DNA of 64,000 nt from Fistulifera solaris (Eukaryota; Bacillariophyta; Bacillariophyceae; Naviculales; Stauroneidaceae): the NCBI GenBank assembly GCA_030295235.1, contig AP026162.1, forward strand, positions 1,302,001 through 1,366,000. Direction: 5' to 3'. Below, piece by piece: positions 21,745 to 32,851 of the stretch; the stretch's first letter is position 1; each line of letters begins with the position of its first letter. Under the pieces are notes generated by a model. It searched no databases and had not been told where the DNA came from. It saw only the letters and a list, made by a program, of their open reading frames with translations. The translations under genes and the position numbers were made by a program.

Positions 21745-22211
21745 TTCAGAACGTAAAAGAAGAGTAAAATTCAGTACAAAACGAGAATTGTAATTTGTAT
21801 GTAAGCAAAAGCCTCGCTTATTTTTAGTCTACTAATAGAGCGCTTTCGACTTTGAAGATGCTGCCTTTTCAAATCATTGCTGTTCGTCTTCGCTGTAGAT
21901 ATCGGTTTCTTGAAATTGGAGCGCTCCATTCGGTCGCGTCTGGAATTGCCACTCTAATTCTTTGGAAGAGTCGAACGACGGAAACGAGCGAGGATGAATT
22001 GAATTCGTGATCTTTTGGCTTCTCCTGATGTTGCTTTTGAGATTGCAAGATGCCGCTTTACGTCTATTCGCCTAACGTAAGATCTACTAGACCTACCTAA
22101 TGCGTAACTCGTTATGTCAGACTTTAAACAAGCGTATTAAAAAAAAGAGTTTATGCAAAAGCTTGAAGAACAATATCTCTTTTTCCGTTAACCAAAGAAG
22201 AGAAAGCGCAT
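21745..22211. other. Convergent 3' spacer
   Basis: Between the stop codons of V-ATPase a copy 1 and desaturase copy 1. No gene or repeat was seen; it probably holds the two 3' UTRs. Confidence 0.5.
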
Positions 22212-23308
22212 TTACAGGACCTTCTTGGTTTCAATCTGGATTTCCCACGGGCGGGTATTAACTCGGGGATAAGGAATGCCAGCGGCGGCGTCACGGTCTC
22301 TTCGCGCTTTTCCGTGGGACCAAGCGGCGGTACCTCTCTTACGGTTCCATACCAAGCCGACGGCCGCGAGAGCATCAATCAACAATTTCGATGGGTTGAA
22401 CTGTGACGAAATACCAAATTCCGAGCAGGCATAGTCATACGGGTACTTGTGATGCCAGTTGTGCCAGCCTTCACCAATTGCAAACCAGGAAACGACGGGG
22501 TTCTCCGCAGGATAGCTGGCCGTGTCGTATGGATGGTCACCGTACAAGTGCGCCGCCGAGTTCACCAAGAATGTGCAATGCTTGACCCAGATGTAGCGCA
22601 CACAACCAGCAACCAAGAACGCTTTCCAGAGATCTTCTCCCCAGAAGTAGTTGGCTGTGTAAGAAGGGACCACGAAGCACATGAATTGGGGAAAGATCGG
22701 ATCTAGCATGTGTTGGAAGCGAACAACGGGGTCTTCGAGCAAGTCCGAAAAGTCCATGTCTTTTCCAGCTTCAACGACAGCTCTGTCTTTTTGAGAAGCA
22801 GCCATCCGATGTGAGAAAAGAAGAAGCCACGCGTGGCGTTGTGAGGATCAGCGGTAGTTTCCGAGTGTTTGTGATGGACACGGTGATCGCGCGACCAGTG
22901 ATAGATCGAGGTTTGATTTGCCATTGAGTTGACCAACATGAGCGCAACTCGTACAATGAAATGCGCTTCGTACGAGCGATGAGACCAAAGCCTGTGTACG
23001 CCGACTGTAATACCAAAGCCGCTGTAAGAAGAGAAAAGAGAAAACGAAGAAGAAGAAAAGGTCAGATCGACTTTCCTCGAGGGCAAAAGTTCATTTTCAG
23101 CGACGCTTTAGACGTACGTTATAGGCCACAGCAGGAACGCGAAAAGTAGCGTCTCAGGCTTGCACTGAGGGATTACGGTAAGTCCTTTGAGAGTCAAAGT
23201 ATGCATCAAAATAGACCAGATGGTCATTGTCCAGTTGACGTTTCCTTCTTTTAGGTGATACCAGACCACGCTGGGAATGCTGCTGATCGATTTGTACGAA
23301 AAGTCCAT
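22212..23308 (-). CDS. Acyl-CoA delta-9 desaturase, copy 1 (one-base break)
   Basis: Spliced as complement(22212-23021, 23118-23308) with a 96-nt intron (GTACGT to TACAG, phase 2), giving about 333 residues. The three His boxes of membrane fatty acyl desaturases are present: HRLWSHRS, HRVHHKHSE and WHNWHHKYP, plus the NSAAHLYGD region that helps ligate iron. The enzyme puts a double bond at carbon 9 of saturated acyl-CoA in the ER, using cytochrome b5. One base is missing in the T5 run 22788-22792 (A run on the coding strand), where copy 2 at 30344-31420 reads through. No plastid leader is visible. Confidence 0.93.
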
Positions 23309-24825
23309 GATGATGAAGTATAGACAAGACAGCGAATGGACTTTGCAACGCAGAAGATCCCTTACAAAGGATAGATTCGATATTCACGAAAGAAAGACAA
23401 CCAAATGCTGCTTCGAGGAAAATAGAAGTGCTTCGCTAGAAAAATAAAGCCACGGCGACGAATAAAAATGCGTGGCATTTGTCGGCAGTTGAAAACCGAT
23501 TTACGCGAAGCAACCAAGATATCTAGTTTTTTAGCTACACGAAGATAGATCGACATACTGAATTTAGTACCACTCGGTCTTTTGACATGTGCTGACTGAC
23601 GGAAAATTCGGATTATGTCACTCTGGGCTTTTTAGTAAAAGCATGGAATCTGAAATGACTCATAGGATTTGGCTATCGAGCAAAAAGTGGAGTTCATGCA
23701 CGACAAACATTATCAAGTCCTGCTGATCGAAATAATTAGTATTGTCTATTTCACTCTGATCTCCAACGGTCGGAAGCGTTTCCGAACTCCGGTCGGCGAT
23801 CAGGAATGGACGGGTCCTGTCGCCACTCGTGACTCCTCTTTTTCTCTTGACTTGCTGGTTTAGCACTTCTTGGCACTCAAGAGCAGTCGACAAGACGAGA
23901 AAAAAGAACCTGGTGACGTAGCATGAATCTGAAACGGAAGTTATCACTTTTTCGTGATGTTTGACGAGGGTCTTCTATTCATGTCGACAATGTTTATTTT
24001 TGAGCTTTACTATGTGATGTCTACTACTTTACCACGACTGGATTCCAGTCAAAGGCGATCTTGTATGAAGCACTTTGGGAAACCGGAAATAGGGAAGTAT
24101 GGAAGGTCGTTATCAGGTAATGACAATCATCTCGCCGGTACTGACGTCTGCAAATTATAGGCATGTGCAGCATTTTGAGATGTAAGGACTGGTATCCTTC
24201 AGATATTTTTGTCCAACCACTATGGTAACTCTAGCTATAACTTTTGAAGCCTTCTTTGCTCTGGATTGGTCTACTGGTTATTTGTCGGTAATAAGGACGG
24301 TAGTGAAAATGGCAGTCGACGATACGGATGCTTTTCGACGCAAATAGTTGCGTCTTGAATAAAGATGATAGTTAGTTCATACATTGGTATTTCCGTGGCA
24401 TTCGGGTATAGACTTCATGCTTTTGTTTGAGGACAATGTTGGTGCTTTGATTGCTTCGGTGGGCGTTTCACAAACTGTAGGCTACTTACTCGTGACTGCA
24501 ATTTAGTCGTGATCGCGTACAACCAACACTTTACCATTATAGTGAAAATTGCATCCGACGATACGGATGCTTTTCGACGCAAATAAGGTTAGTTGCCTTT
24601 CGAATAATGAAGATTTCCATGGCATTCGTCGGTGATAACACTTCGCGCTTTTGTTTGAAGAAGACGTTGGTGCATTTGATTGCTTCGGTGAATTTTTAAT
24701 TCTTCGATGATTGCGAACTTCCTGTGATCTCCTATTGTACTGATATTCACCAAGTTACACGACATGAAATTTGTTCACAGTTTAACACAACAGCGACTCT
24801 TTTGAGTGCAATCGGTATCACCAAA
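23309..24825. other. Repeat-bearing intergenic region
   Basis: A 1.5-kb spacer without a convincing gene. It holds a perfect palindrome GACTGGATTCCAGTC at 24036-24050 and a degenerate direct repeat (about 24300-24475 and 24539-24700). A 95-codon minus-strand ORF at 23660-23947 is of doubtful coding value. Confidence 0.5.
24300..24700. repeat. Degenerate direct repeat, offset about 240 bp
   Basis: The first unit begins at about 24301 and the second at about 24540. Both share TAGTGAAAAT, then GACGATACGGATGCTTTTCG, then GGCATTCG, then GCTTTTGTTTGA and TTTGATTGCTTCGGTG. They are roughly 75-85% alike by eye, with indels. Confidence 0.7.
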
Positions 24826-26009
24826 ATGGAAGACGATAAATCTTTACTCCAGTACATCACCTGCGATGCCGAACGGTGCACGAAGTCGAATCCTGCACAT
24901 CGTTGTTCGAGATGCAAGATTGCTTATTATTGCAGTCCAACTTGCCAAAAATCAGACTGGAAGAGGCACAAACTAGGATGTCGTCCGCTAGACAAGGCGA
25001 GAAAAATACACGCGGATTCAACCAATGTGAAGGAATTGGGTCTTAATGAAGGCATTACTTTTTTTGAAGAATGGCAACCGTGAGTCGTTGGGACCGTGCG
25101 GCATCAGCTTAGAAGACACGATCGATGATCCTGTGATATTTGACAAGTGCAAGCACGCATTTTGTTGCGCCTGTTTGGTTCGCTTTCAAAAGGCCACCGC
25201 GTTATCCGACCCTGAGGATAAGGGCTCTAGATGTCCATATTGCCGCGCAGAGATTCCCAACTTGATCCAGTCGACTCACGCTAAAGTATGCGTTATAATA
25301 GCAAGAGTCACTCGTGGCGATTTGTCGGACAAAGAGCGTAAGGAACTGGCGAGCAAAGCTTTGACAGATTTACAAATGCTGTGGGATACAGGAGACCCCG
25401 GATTGAAGATGAATCTCACGCACACTCGAGCGACTCTTCTGAGTTACTGTGGTGATTACAAGGCTGCGTTAAAGACTCTAAAAGAAGCCATTCCAGTGTT
25501 TACTGAGATGGCTGAGAGAGGTGCAATGGCCGTGGCACTTCTGGAAAAATGTCAGAGAGAAGACCTCGATGTTATTGAAGAAGCAACAAAGCGTAACCTC
25601 GCAGAGCCAGGAAGTAAAGACAGACTTGGTCGGGCTTTACTTTGAAATTGCCAAGGTGCAACAGAAACTTGAAGACTGGCAAGCTGCATGGGACACATTG
25701 CAATATATTTGTGACAACTTTCAATTAGGATCCGAGATGACTATACATCAACAAATGGAGGTGTTTCTTAGTTCTCAGCAGTGCGCCAATCAAATGAAGG
25801 CTTATATGCACTCCATTCAATTTGGAGAAGCTATAATGGACCAGAACAGATTCTATCCCACCGTACACAAAGCAACCGCTATTGCGTACAGAGAACTAGG
25901 AAACATAGAGCAAGCGCGGAAGCTTGCAGCAGGGGCAATTCTGTATGAAGCACCTTGGGATGAAGAGAACAAGAGAAAAAACTGGGAATTTTGGAGGGAG
26001 TTTACCTAA
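24826..26009 (+). CDS. MYND-finger / RING-like / helical-repeat protein, frame broken
   Basis: About 393 residues. An N-terminal MYND zinc finger is clear (HRCSRCKIAYYCSPTCQKSDW then HKLGC). A RING-like motif follows (CGISLED, CKHAFCCACL, CPYCRAEI) in which the second Cys position appears to be Ser. The rest is helical and TPR-like (YCGDYKAALKTLKEA, YRELGNIEQARKLA). Such diatom proteins probably mediate protein-protein contacts or ubiquitin transfer, but no substrate is known. ATG 24826 (CAAAATGG) is preferred to an upstream start at or before 24724. The frame needs one T removed from the T7 run 25059-25065 and one A from 25616-25618. A decayed copy follows at 26121-26889. Confidence 0.8.
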
Positions 26010-26120
26010 TATCTTTCGTTCGATGACTGTCCTTGTTGCGTGATGGACTTTTACCTAAGTTAATAGTTGGCACTAACAAACATGCCAGACCAAAGTTATG
26101 TTGAACGCTGTCTAGAGGGA

Positions 26121-26889
26121 TCTCTGATCTGGTCGAAGCGACTAACGCAAAGATATTCATGATAGCAGCAAGGATAAAGCGTGGTGTATTGCCGGAAGAT
26201 GAACTCAAAGAACTGGCTGCTAAGGCTCTTGCGGATTTCAAATGCTTTGCGTTAGCGGGGACACGTTGTTGAAGGTTCACTTTGCACTTAACCGGGCAAC
26301 GCTTCATTGTTATCTAGTGATCGCAAGGCTGCATTAACAAAATATACACCGAAACGGCTGAAGACGGTGTAACAACTGAGGCAGTGATGGCAAAATGTAT
26401 AGGAGAAAACCTCGCTTCTTGGAAGAAATCAAGAAGTATAACCTCGGAGCTCCGGGAGGTGTGATGAGTAAGACCAATTTAATCAAATTTTATTTGAAAG
26501 TTGCCGAGATCCAAATGAAGCTTAGGGACTGGAAAGCTGCGCTGGAAACGTAAACGAAAACAATTGAAGGTTTCAAGCTGCGTTTGGTAATGACTGCATA
26601 TCAACAACGGGAGATCTTCGTTAACTCACAAGAGTGCGCCTTTCAGATGAAAGATTATCGTTACGCTATGCAGCTTTGAGAAACCGTTATTTAAACTAAT
26701 AGGTTTCACCCCGGGATACATAAAACAACCGCCGTCGCTTATAGAGCGATAGGTAAGGTGGAGAAAGCGCGTTATTTAGCAGCAAGGGCGATCCTTTATG
26801 AAGCACCATGGGATGAAGGAAATAGGAAAAAGAATTGGGAGTTCTGGAGGGATATAACGAGGAAAACGTCGCTACTCCCGAAACCATGA
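26121..26889 (+). pseudogene. Decayed tandem copy of the MYND/RING-like gene
   Basis: The segment aligns in order with the C-terminal two thirds of the gene just upstream: IAARIKRG, then LKELAAKALADF, then SKTNLIKFYLKVAEIQ, then EAPWDEGNRKKNWEFWRD. It lacks the zinc-finger part. Internal stop codons (a TAA in place of Leu near 26550 and a TGA near 26678) and frame changes not confined to homopolymers mark it as a true pseudogene. Its sequence helped to locate the frame break in the parent gene. Confidence 0.85.
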
Positions 26890-26924
26890 CCTTCCACGCA
26901 AAACATACTTTCGTATCCAAATAT

Positions 26925-26966
26925 TGAGTAACAATTTAATCAGTGAGTAACAATTTAATCAGTGAG
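26925..26966. repeat. Short tandem repeat, 19-bp unit
   Basis: TGAGTAACAATTTAATCAG occurs twice back to back at 26925-26962, followed by the first bases of a third copy. It lies just after the stop of the convergent methyltransferase gene. Confidence 0.85.
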
Positions 26967-26983
26967 TTATAGTCAGTCGCTAG

Positions 26984-28542
26984 CTATAAGGTTTCAAATA
27001 AGCATTGATGCACTGCTGTATTTTGCAAGTTACACGCAACCTCTGTTTCTGTGTCGCAATTGACGGGCAGTAAAGACGAATGCCACCAGTCTTTTCCAGC
27101 TGCTCGATCACCTCCCATTTCAATCCACCTCTGTGTTCGCTGAGATGGTCGCATACCATCAAGTTGCTGTATTGTACGGCCTGTATCAGTCTGAATACAA
27201 CGTAAACCTTTGGCATTCGCTAAAGTGCGAACCGTGAGTGCTACGTCCTCACAGTTTGTCTTGAACAGAAACCTGGCTTTCAAGTTACCGACAGAAGACT
27301 TTTGTAGAATCGTCACAATTATATCCATCACGCTGGAGTCGATCATGAATCCCGACTCAACACCGTCAGGGAGCTGTGAATTTCCATAATCTTCGTGCAC
27401 TAATCGGTACGGTGTAGGGAACTGAACTAAAATTAGAGCGACTGGCCCTTGGTAACGTTCGAGAACTTGCTTCAGAAGTGTTTTCGTTGAGCATGTAACA
27501 AAAGAAAGTCGTTTACCAATGCCCCATCTGTGTGCAATACCATCAGCAAAACGTGTAGCGCCTTGATTCAAATCGCCGCCGATGAAATTGCAATCCGGAA
27601 AGTCTGCCCCTGATAAAAGAGGAGATGGATCTACGCTTTTCTCGCAAGATGCTAATCCAAGTAAGGATACACCGAAACCACAACCAACATCGATCACTAG
27701 GGGCTTTTTTGGGTTTTCATAACGTCGCCACCATACGTCTGCACCCAACGTGATCTCTGCTTCATCTACTATTCTAGTGGAGGTCGGTTTCGCCAAGCTC
27801 ATCGAGTATCTCCACAGCCACACACGCGGTCGCGCTGAAAGCAAGCTGAAAGCTTTTACTCTCAGTAAATCATCGTTTCCTGGTTCCAGCTTTGGGCCTT
27901 TTTCGAGGACACACTCTGCAGCAAACCTAAATGCCTTTTCAGCGTCGCCGCCCTTTTCACCCGAGGCAGCCAACTTTTCCACAATTTGCAAAATATCTTT
28001 CCCACGCCTCGAGGGCCTCTTACCGACACGATAAAGTTCCAGTAATGTAATTTTACTGAGGGCTTTGAAGAGGCCGTCATCTATTACTCCCGCAAGAGCT
28101 AGGTTGAACGCCGTGTCGGCGCACGTTCTCCCCCAATGTCTGTCCCCAAGGTCAAGTTCAGATGGCATCGCAGCTTGTCTACAATGCTATTGATTTTCGA
28201 TTCGTCCACCGGCTCCTGCCTTTGTGAAGACTCTTCTAAATAACCCAAAGCTTCTTTGGCGATTTGCAGCGCATTCTGGATGGATTCGGGACGAGAAATG
28301 ACACGCCATTCATTTTCATCAAACGGAATGTTCTCCGGGAGTATGTGCCAATCGTCGCCGACTCGGAATCGCTTATCGCTCGGTCCCAAGTTACGTCGAA
28401 CTACAAAGACAAAGCCATACTTGACAAGGAAGTGACAGCTGTTCATGGCGACCTCTACGCAGGACGCCTCGCGTAAAGCTCTTTGTAGCGCAAAGAACGC
28501 TTGTGGGGCCGGAGATAGCAAACCTCCAAGCGCTTGATCCAT
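26984..28542 (-). CDS. TrmB-like SAM-dependent methyltransferase, frame broken
   Basis: About 519 residues after bridging one missing base at the C4 run 28144-28147 (G4 on the coding strand, between NLTLG and DRHWGRTC). The C-terminal half has a SAM-binding core: VIDVGCGFGVSLLGLA, the acidic NFIGGDLNQGA, and LVQFPTPYRL, which corresponds to the FPDPW motif of tRNA (guanine-N7) methyltransferases with the Asp replaced by Thr. The N-terminal 300 residues, including WHILPENIPFDENEWRVIS, are not recognised. It may methylate tRNA, but the changed motif and extra domain leave the substrate open. It starts at ATG 28542. Confidence 0.75.
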
Positions 28543-29018
28543 TCGCGGGTCGCTCTCTGGGTTAATTGTCCATGTTGTGGATGACCAACACGCGTCCAGT
28601 ACGTCGATTAGGTCGGTTGATGATCTTGTCGGAGCTGCACGAAAACTTTGTGAAAACGATGATAGTGTTCGCTGATGCCGAGAGTATATTCGACAGCTAG
28701 TGAGCCTAGATTGCTGATTGAATGCACTGACTTGGACTCGTGAGAATATCGAGCGAACGTTCGTTGCTACAAAAAGAACAACATGATTGTCGCAAATCCC
28801 CGATACGGTGCGGATCGATTTTCTTTCATCGTTTTAGAGTGTGCGAAGGCATCTTCCTAACAGGTGAACCGAGATTCTGTACTCGACTAATGAGAAGGAA
28901 TTGCACGCTATCAAAAGGTGTAATTTGACCTCAAACTTTATATTTCTCTCAATGCCGTCTTCCAAAAAAATCAAATGGATAGCGCCCAATATCGAAATGA
29001 GCAATGCAGATGATTAGT

Positions 29019-29199
29019 CCAGATTTTCTGGGAGAGTGTAAATTGAAAATACAACTGGTCCAGATTTTCTGGACCAACATCCCCAGATTTTCTGGGAATT
29101 TGAAAATGCAAATGGTCCAGATTTTCTGGACCACGTCTAACTCACCAATCAAACAGATTTTCTGGGAATTTGAAAATACGACTAGTCCAGAATTTCTGG
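29019..29199. repeat. CCAGATTTTCTGG array, about 34-bp period
   Basis: Copies of CCAGATTTTCTGG or one-base variants start at 29019, 29060, 29083, 29117, 29153 and 29187. Each core is an imperfect palindrome (CCAGA...TCTGG), often extended by GTCC/GGAC. Spacers share GGAATTTGAAAATGCAAATG or a similar sequence. The reverse complement of the array-1 core (CCACATTTTCTGG) differs from this core by one base. Confidence 0.9.
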
Positions 29200-29228
29200 T
29201 GAGAGGGAAAGCGGAACATCGTGTAGAT

Positions 29229-30050
29229 TTATCACACCATTTATCGCGTCTTTCGAAGACCAATGTCAACAATACCAGTACTTTGCTCAACTTCGTTTTG
29301 CATAATATTTAAAAATTAAGTTTGTAGAAAGATACAACGCTTCCAGTGTCTACGCGCATTCTACGTAGCCGCCCTAGGAAATTTATCTCTGCAGGGGTAC
29401 CCGGATATTACATTTTTTACCAACATCCAATTCTGGGCTTCTCCAGTGCACAGATGTCAACGTTGCGTTGCGCAATGTATTGGATTCGTATCAGGAAGCA
29501 ATAACCGCCTTCGAGTTGACAATAAAATGTTGATGGAACGAATGATGCAACATTTCGAATGTCTACGTGATTATACGTAGCTCTCGTAGAGAAATTTCTC
29601 GACAGAGGGAAAACCCGGATATTACTCAATTTCGATCACACCATTGTTCGCGTGTTTTGGACACCAGTGTCAACAATACTTCATTCCATCATCGCTAATA
29701 CATGCCATGAAACAATTATCGACTTTGTTTTATCATTAACATGAAACAGTAAATTTTAATACAACGCTTCGAATGTCTACGCGCATTCTACGTAGCCGCC
29801 CTAGGAAATTTATCTCTGCAGGGGTACCCGGATATTACATTTTTACCAACATCCAATTCTGGGCTTCTCCAGTGCACAGATGTCAACGTTGCGTTGCGCA
29901 ATGTATTGGATTCGTATCAGGAAGCAATAACCGCCTTCGAGTTGACAATAAAATGTTGATGGAACGAATGATGCAACATTTCGAATGTCTACGTGATTAC
30001 ACGTAGCTCTCGTAGAGAAATTTATCGACAGAGGGAAAACCCGGATATTA
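29229..30050. repeat. Two tandem copies of a 427-bp unit
   Basis: 29332-29624 and 29759-30050 are almost identical, offset by 427 bp. I see a T6/T5 length change, a T/C difference in ATTA(T/C)ACGTAG, and a few others. The preceding parts (29229-29331 and 29627-29758) are alignable but diverged, for example CACACCATTTATCGCG against CACACCATTGTTCGCG. A short relative of the unit's ACGCG...CACGTAGCCG segment is at 53366-53396. Confidence 0.85.
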
Positions 30051-30343
30051 TTAAAAAACAAAACGCTGACGGAACGGATGTCGTTCAAAAACTACTATAG
30101 ACGATACTGTAGACGACCTTTTCTTTGACTGAATTCAGTCACGAGTCGCGACACAGTCATTCTTCAATCTAGCACAACCTCGTGATGCTTGTGCCCAAAT
30201 CTAGTGCATTACAATAAAAATATAACGTGTAGATGTGATGCGCAACATGTGTTAAAAAATATCTCAGCGCACTGTCCCAAACAGTTATTCAAGCAGCGAA
30301 CAACACCAGACGAGAGCGCCGATGATGCATTGTACAGAAGAAA

Positions 30344-31420
30344 TTACTCGACTTTCTTGGCTTCGACTTCCCACGGTCGCGGAGGCGCCTTGGGTAGAGG
30401 AATGCCGTTGGCGGCATCGCGTTCTCGTCGTGCTTTTCCCATGGCCCAAGCGGAAAGACCGCGCTTTCGGTTCCAGACTAATCCAACGCAGGCAAGCATA
30501 TCAATGAACAGCCGAGAAGGATTGAACTGTGACGAAATGCCGAATTCAGAGGCAGAGTAGTCAAAGGGGTATTTGTGGTGCCAGTTGTGCCATCCTTCAC
30601 CAATGGCGAACCACGACACGAGCGGGTTCTCGGCGGGGTAACTGAGGACATCGTACGGGTGATCGCCGTACAAGTGAGCCGCCGAGTTGACGAGCCAAGT
30701 GCAGTGCAACACGTAGCAATATCGGAGACCACCAGCAACCAAGAAGGCTGTCCAGAAGTCTTCGCCCCAGAAGTGTGATGCGACTTGAGCGGGCATGACG
30801 TAGCACATGTAGAGAGCAAACCAGGGATCCAGCTTCTTTTGGAATACAACAAGGGGATCTTCGAGCAAGTCAGAGAAATCCATATCACGACCTGCTTTGA
30901 CGACATCCGGATGCTTCTTGATGAGCAACCATCCCATGTGCGCGAAGAAGAATCCGCGAGTGGCGTTGTGCGGGTCGGCATGTGTCTCGGAGTATTTGTG
31001 GTGTACACGGTGATCACGCGACCAGTGATAGATCGATCCTTGGTTAGCAATCGAGTTGGCAAGCATCAGAACCAATCGGACGACGAAATGTGCTTCGTAC
31101 GACCGATGAGCCCATAGTCTGTGTACGCCAGATGTAATACCGAGGCCGCTGTGTTTTGAAGTAGAAAAGCATTCTCATTAGTTTACAGGCCGATTATCAG
31201 AAACAGGATGAGGCACATTAACAACTTACCTGATAGGCCACAGAATGAATGCCCATAGAAGAGTTTCCTTAGAGCATTTGGGAAGAGCAAAGAGTCCTGC
31301 GACGGCGACAATGTGAACTAGCGAGACGTAAATGATCATGGGGTAGTTCAAGTTGCCCTCTTTGTAGTGGTCGTAAGCCACTTTGGGGATATTGCGGAAC
31401 ATTTGCGGTGAGAAATCCAT
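30344..31420 (-). CDS. Acyl-CoA delta-9 desaturase, copy 2
   Basis: Spliced as complement(30344-31148, 31230-31420), with an 81-nt intron (GTAAGT to CACAG, phase 2) at exactly the position used in copy 1. The protein is 331 residues with no frame break. The His boxes are HRLWAHRS, HRVHHKYSE and WHNWHHKYP. It is highly similar to copy 1 over its length (for example KAGRDMDFSDLLEDP against EAGKDMDFSDLLEDP), and the C-terminal tail differs. The role is the same: delta-9 desaturation of saturated acyl-CoA in the ER membrane, feeding membrane lipids and storage oil. Exon 1 is too short for the conserved core and encodes the first membrane helices. Confidence 0.95.
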
Positions 31421-32851
31421 ATTGTCGATAATTATAGAATAAATGGAGACGGTCAATTCATGAGGGATCAGGCAATCGCGACGAAAGTTGTGGTTCTCTC
31501 CAACCAGGCAAATGAGAATTGATGTGGCAATTTGCAATTTGTGTGTGATGACGGGGCGAAAAAAGAAAGAAAAGATCCTCCCACGAGGGCTCAAGTGGGA
31601 TGGGTGTGACTGGTGACGGCGCCCAAAAATTCCAGACTTGTCGGCATCCGGTACTCCCTGTATATTTTCGAAGTGTAGAAAAGGTTCCCAGCTTACGACT
31701 TTTTTGTCTGGCCAAGACGTAAGCAGCGCACAAGCCAACACATTTACTATAGGAGGGAGAGTTGGTGAGACGAGATGACGTAATCATAGCGGTGAAAGTT
31801 TGCACCTCTAATTATCCTTGCCGTCTACACTATAAAGTTATGAGTAATTTTACAATTAAGGCTTTACGGTACCCCATCCTGATATCGCAAATAATGCTCT
31901 GTCTAAATATTCAAATTTGATATATACGTAATCCGTCCAACATCATTCAATGTCAATCAAAATGTATCCTTGAGATACCGATACGATCTTGAAATCAATT
32001 ACGTAGTACGGAGTACAGTATTGATTATTGATGTTCTTTGTTCTTTGGCACATGACATACGTAATACTCATGACACAAGCAGTGGGACTGGAAGCGATCG
32101 TTGAAAAAGTCGGTCGGTTCCGATTTTTCCAAGATCTCGTCTGGCGGCTTGCGGCTTGCTTCGAAACGATCACAACATAATAGCATCAATCACAGGTAAG
32201 ATCAAGTTGTTCATTTGAAATTTGAAATTCAGATGAATGTGTGTGTCACTATTCCATGCTCGAGAAATACATTTCAATCATTGGATGTTGGAAGGGTCGA
32301 GATGTCTGTTTCACGACGGCATGACCAGAGACGTTGTATTTGTTCTCGTCGTTCGTTTGGCACCTTCTTTGCGGTCATCCAGACGATTCGGACTTGCGAT
32401 ACAACGAGAGGACGATGTAGTCAATCACCCAAGCTTTTGCATCAGTTCCACTATCTTCAGCTTTAAGAAGGCGCGGTCGTCGTTTCAAAAGAGCTTTTCC
32501 AACCTCGAATCTCGACATGTCGAGAATTGTTCGTAAATTCGTTCACAAAGTCCCGTAAAAAACGTACTGGACGCCGTGATGGATTTTGACACGAAAGAGG
32601 TGCGGTTTTGGAATTTGACACTTAGTACACTTAAGACCCTAGTACATCCCCTCTGCGACATCGAAGGAATCATCTTCGCTCGATCACCGACCATTGCACA
32701 TCACGTCTCACAATTTCATCGCACTGCTATTGTTTTCTTGCCTTCAGGTCTATAATATGACAAAGTGTTGCTTCAGAAGATTTACCTTATCAACTCGTAC
32801 GAACTCAAATACAACTACGTCTATTGGACGACAAACTTTGTGGAACGGCAC
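31421..32851. other. Divergent intergenic region
   Basis: A 1.4-kb spacer between desaturase copy 2 and the gene at 32852. It contains TACGGAGTA at 32007-32015. A minus-strand ORF (31226-31741) is only the desaturase exon extended upstream, and ORFs at 32215-32694 lack coding features. The last 100-250 bp probably include the 5' UTR of the next gene. Confidence 0.45.

Larger units (their letters stand above)
28543..30343. other. Repeat-rich intergenic region
   Basis: A 1.8-kb spacer without a supported gene. It contains the CCAGATTTTCTGG array (29019-29199), a 427-bp tandem duplication (about 29229-30050) and a perfect palindrome GACTGAATTCAGTC at 30127-30140. ORFs that cover these elements are by-products of the repeats. 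Confidence 0.6.

Noticed and set aside
23660-23947. 95-codon minus-strand ORF with polar peptide
   Set aside because: No ATG-context or domain support, and it overlaps an equally good ORF on the other strand.
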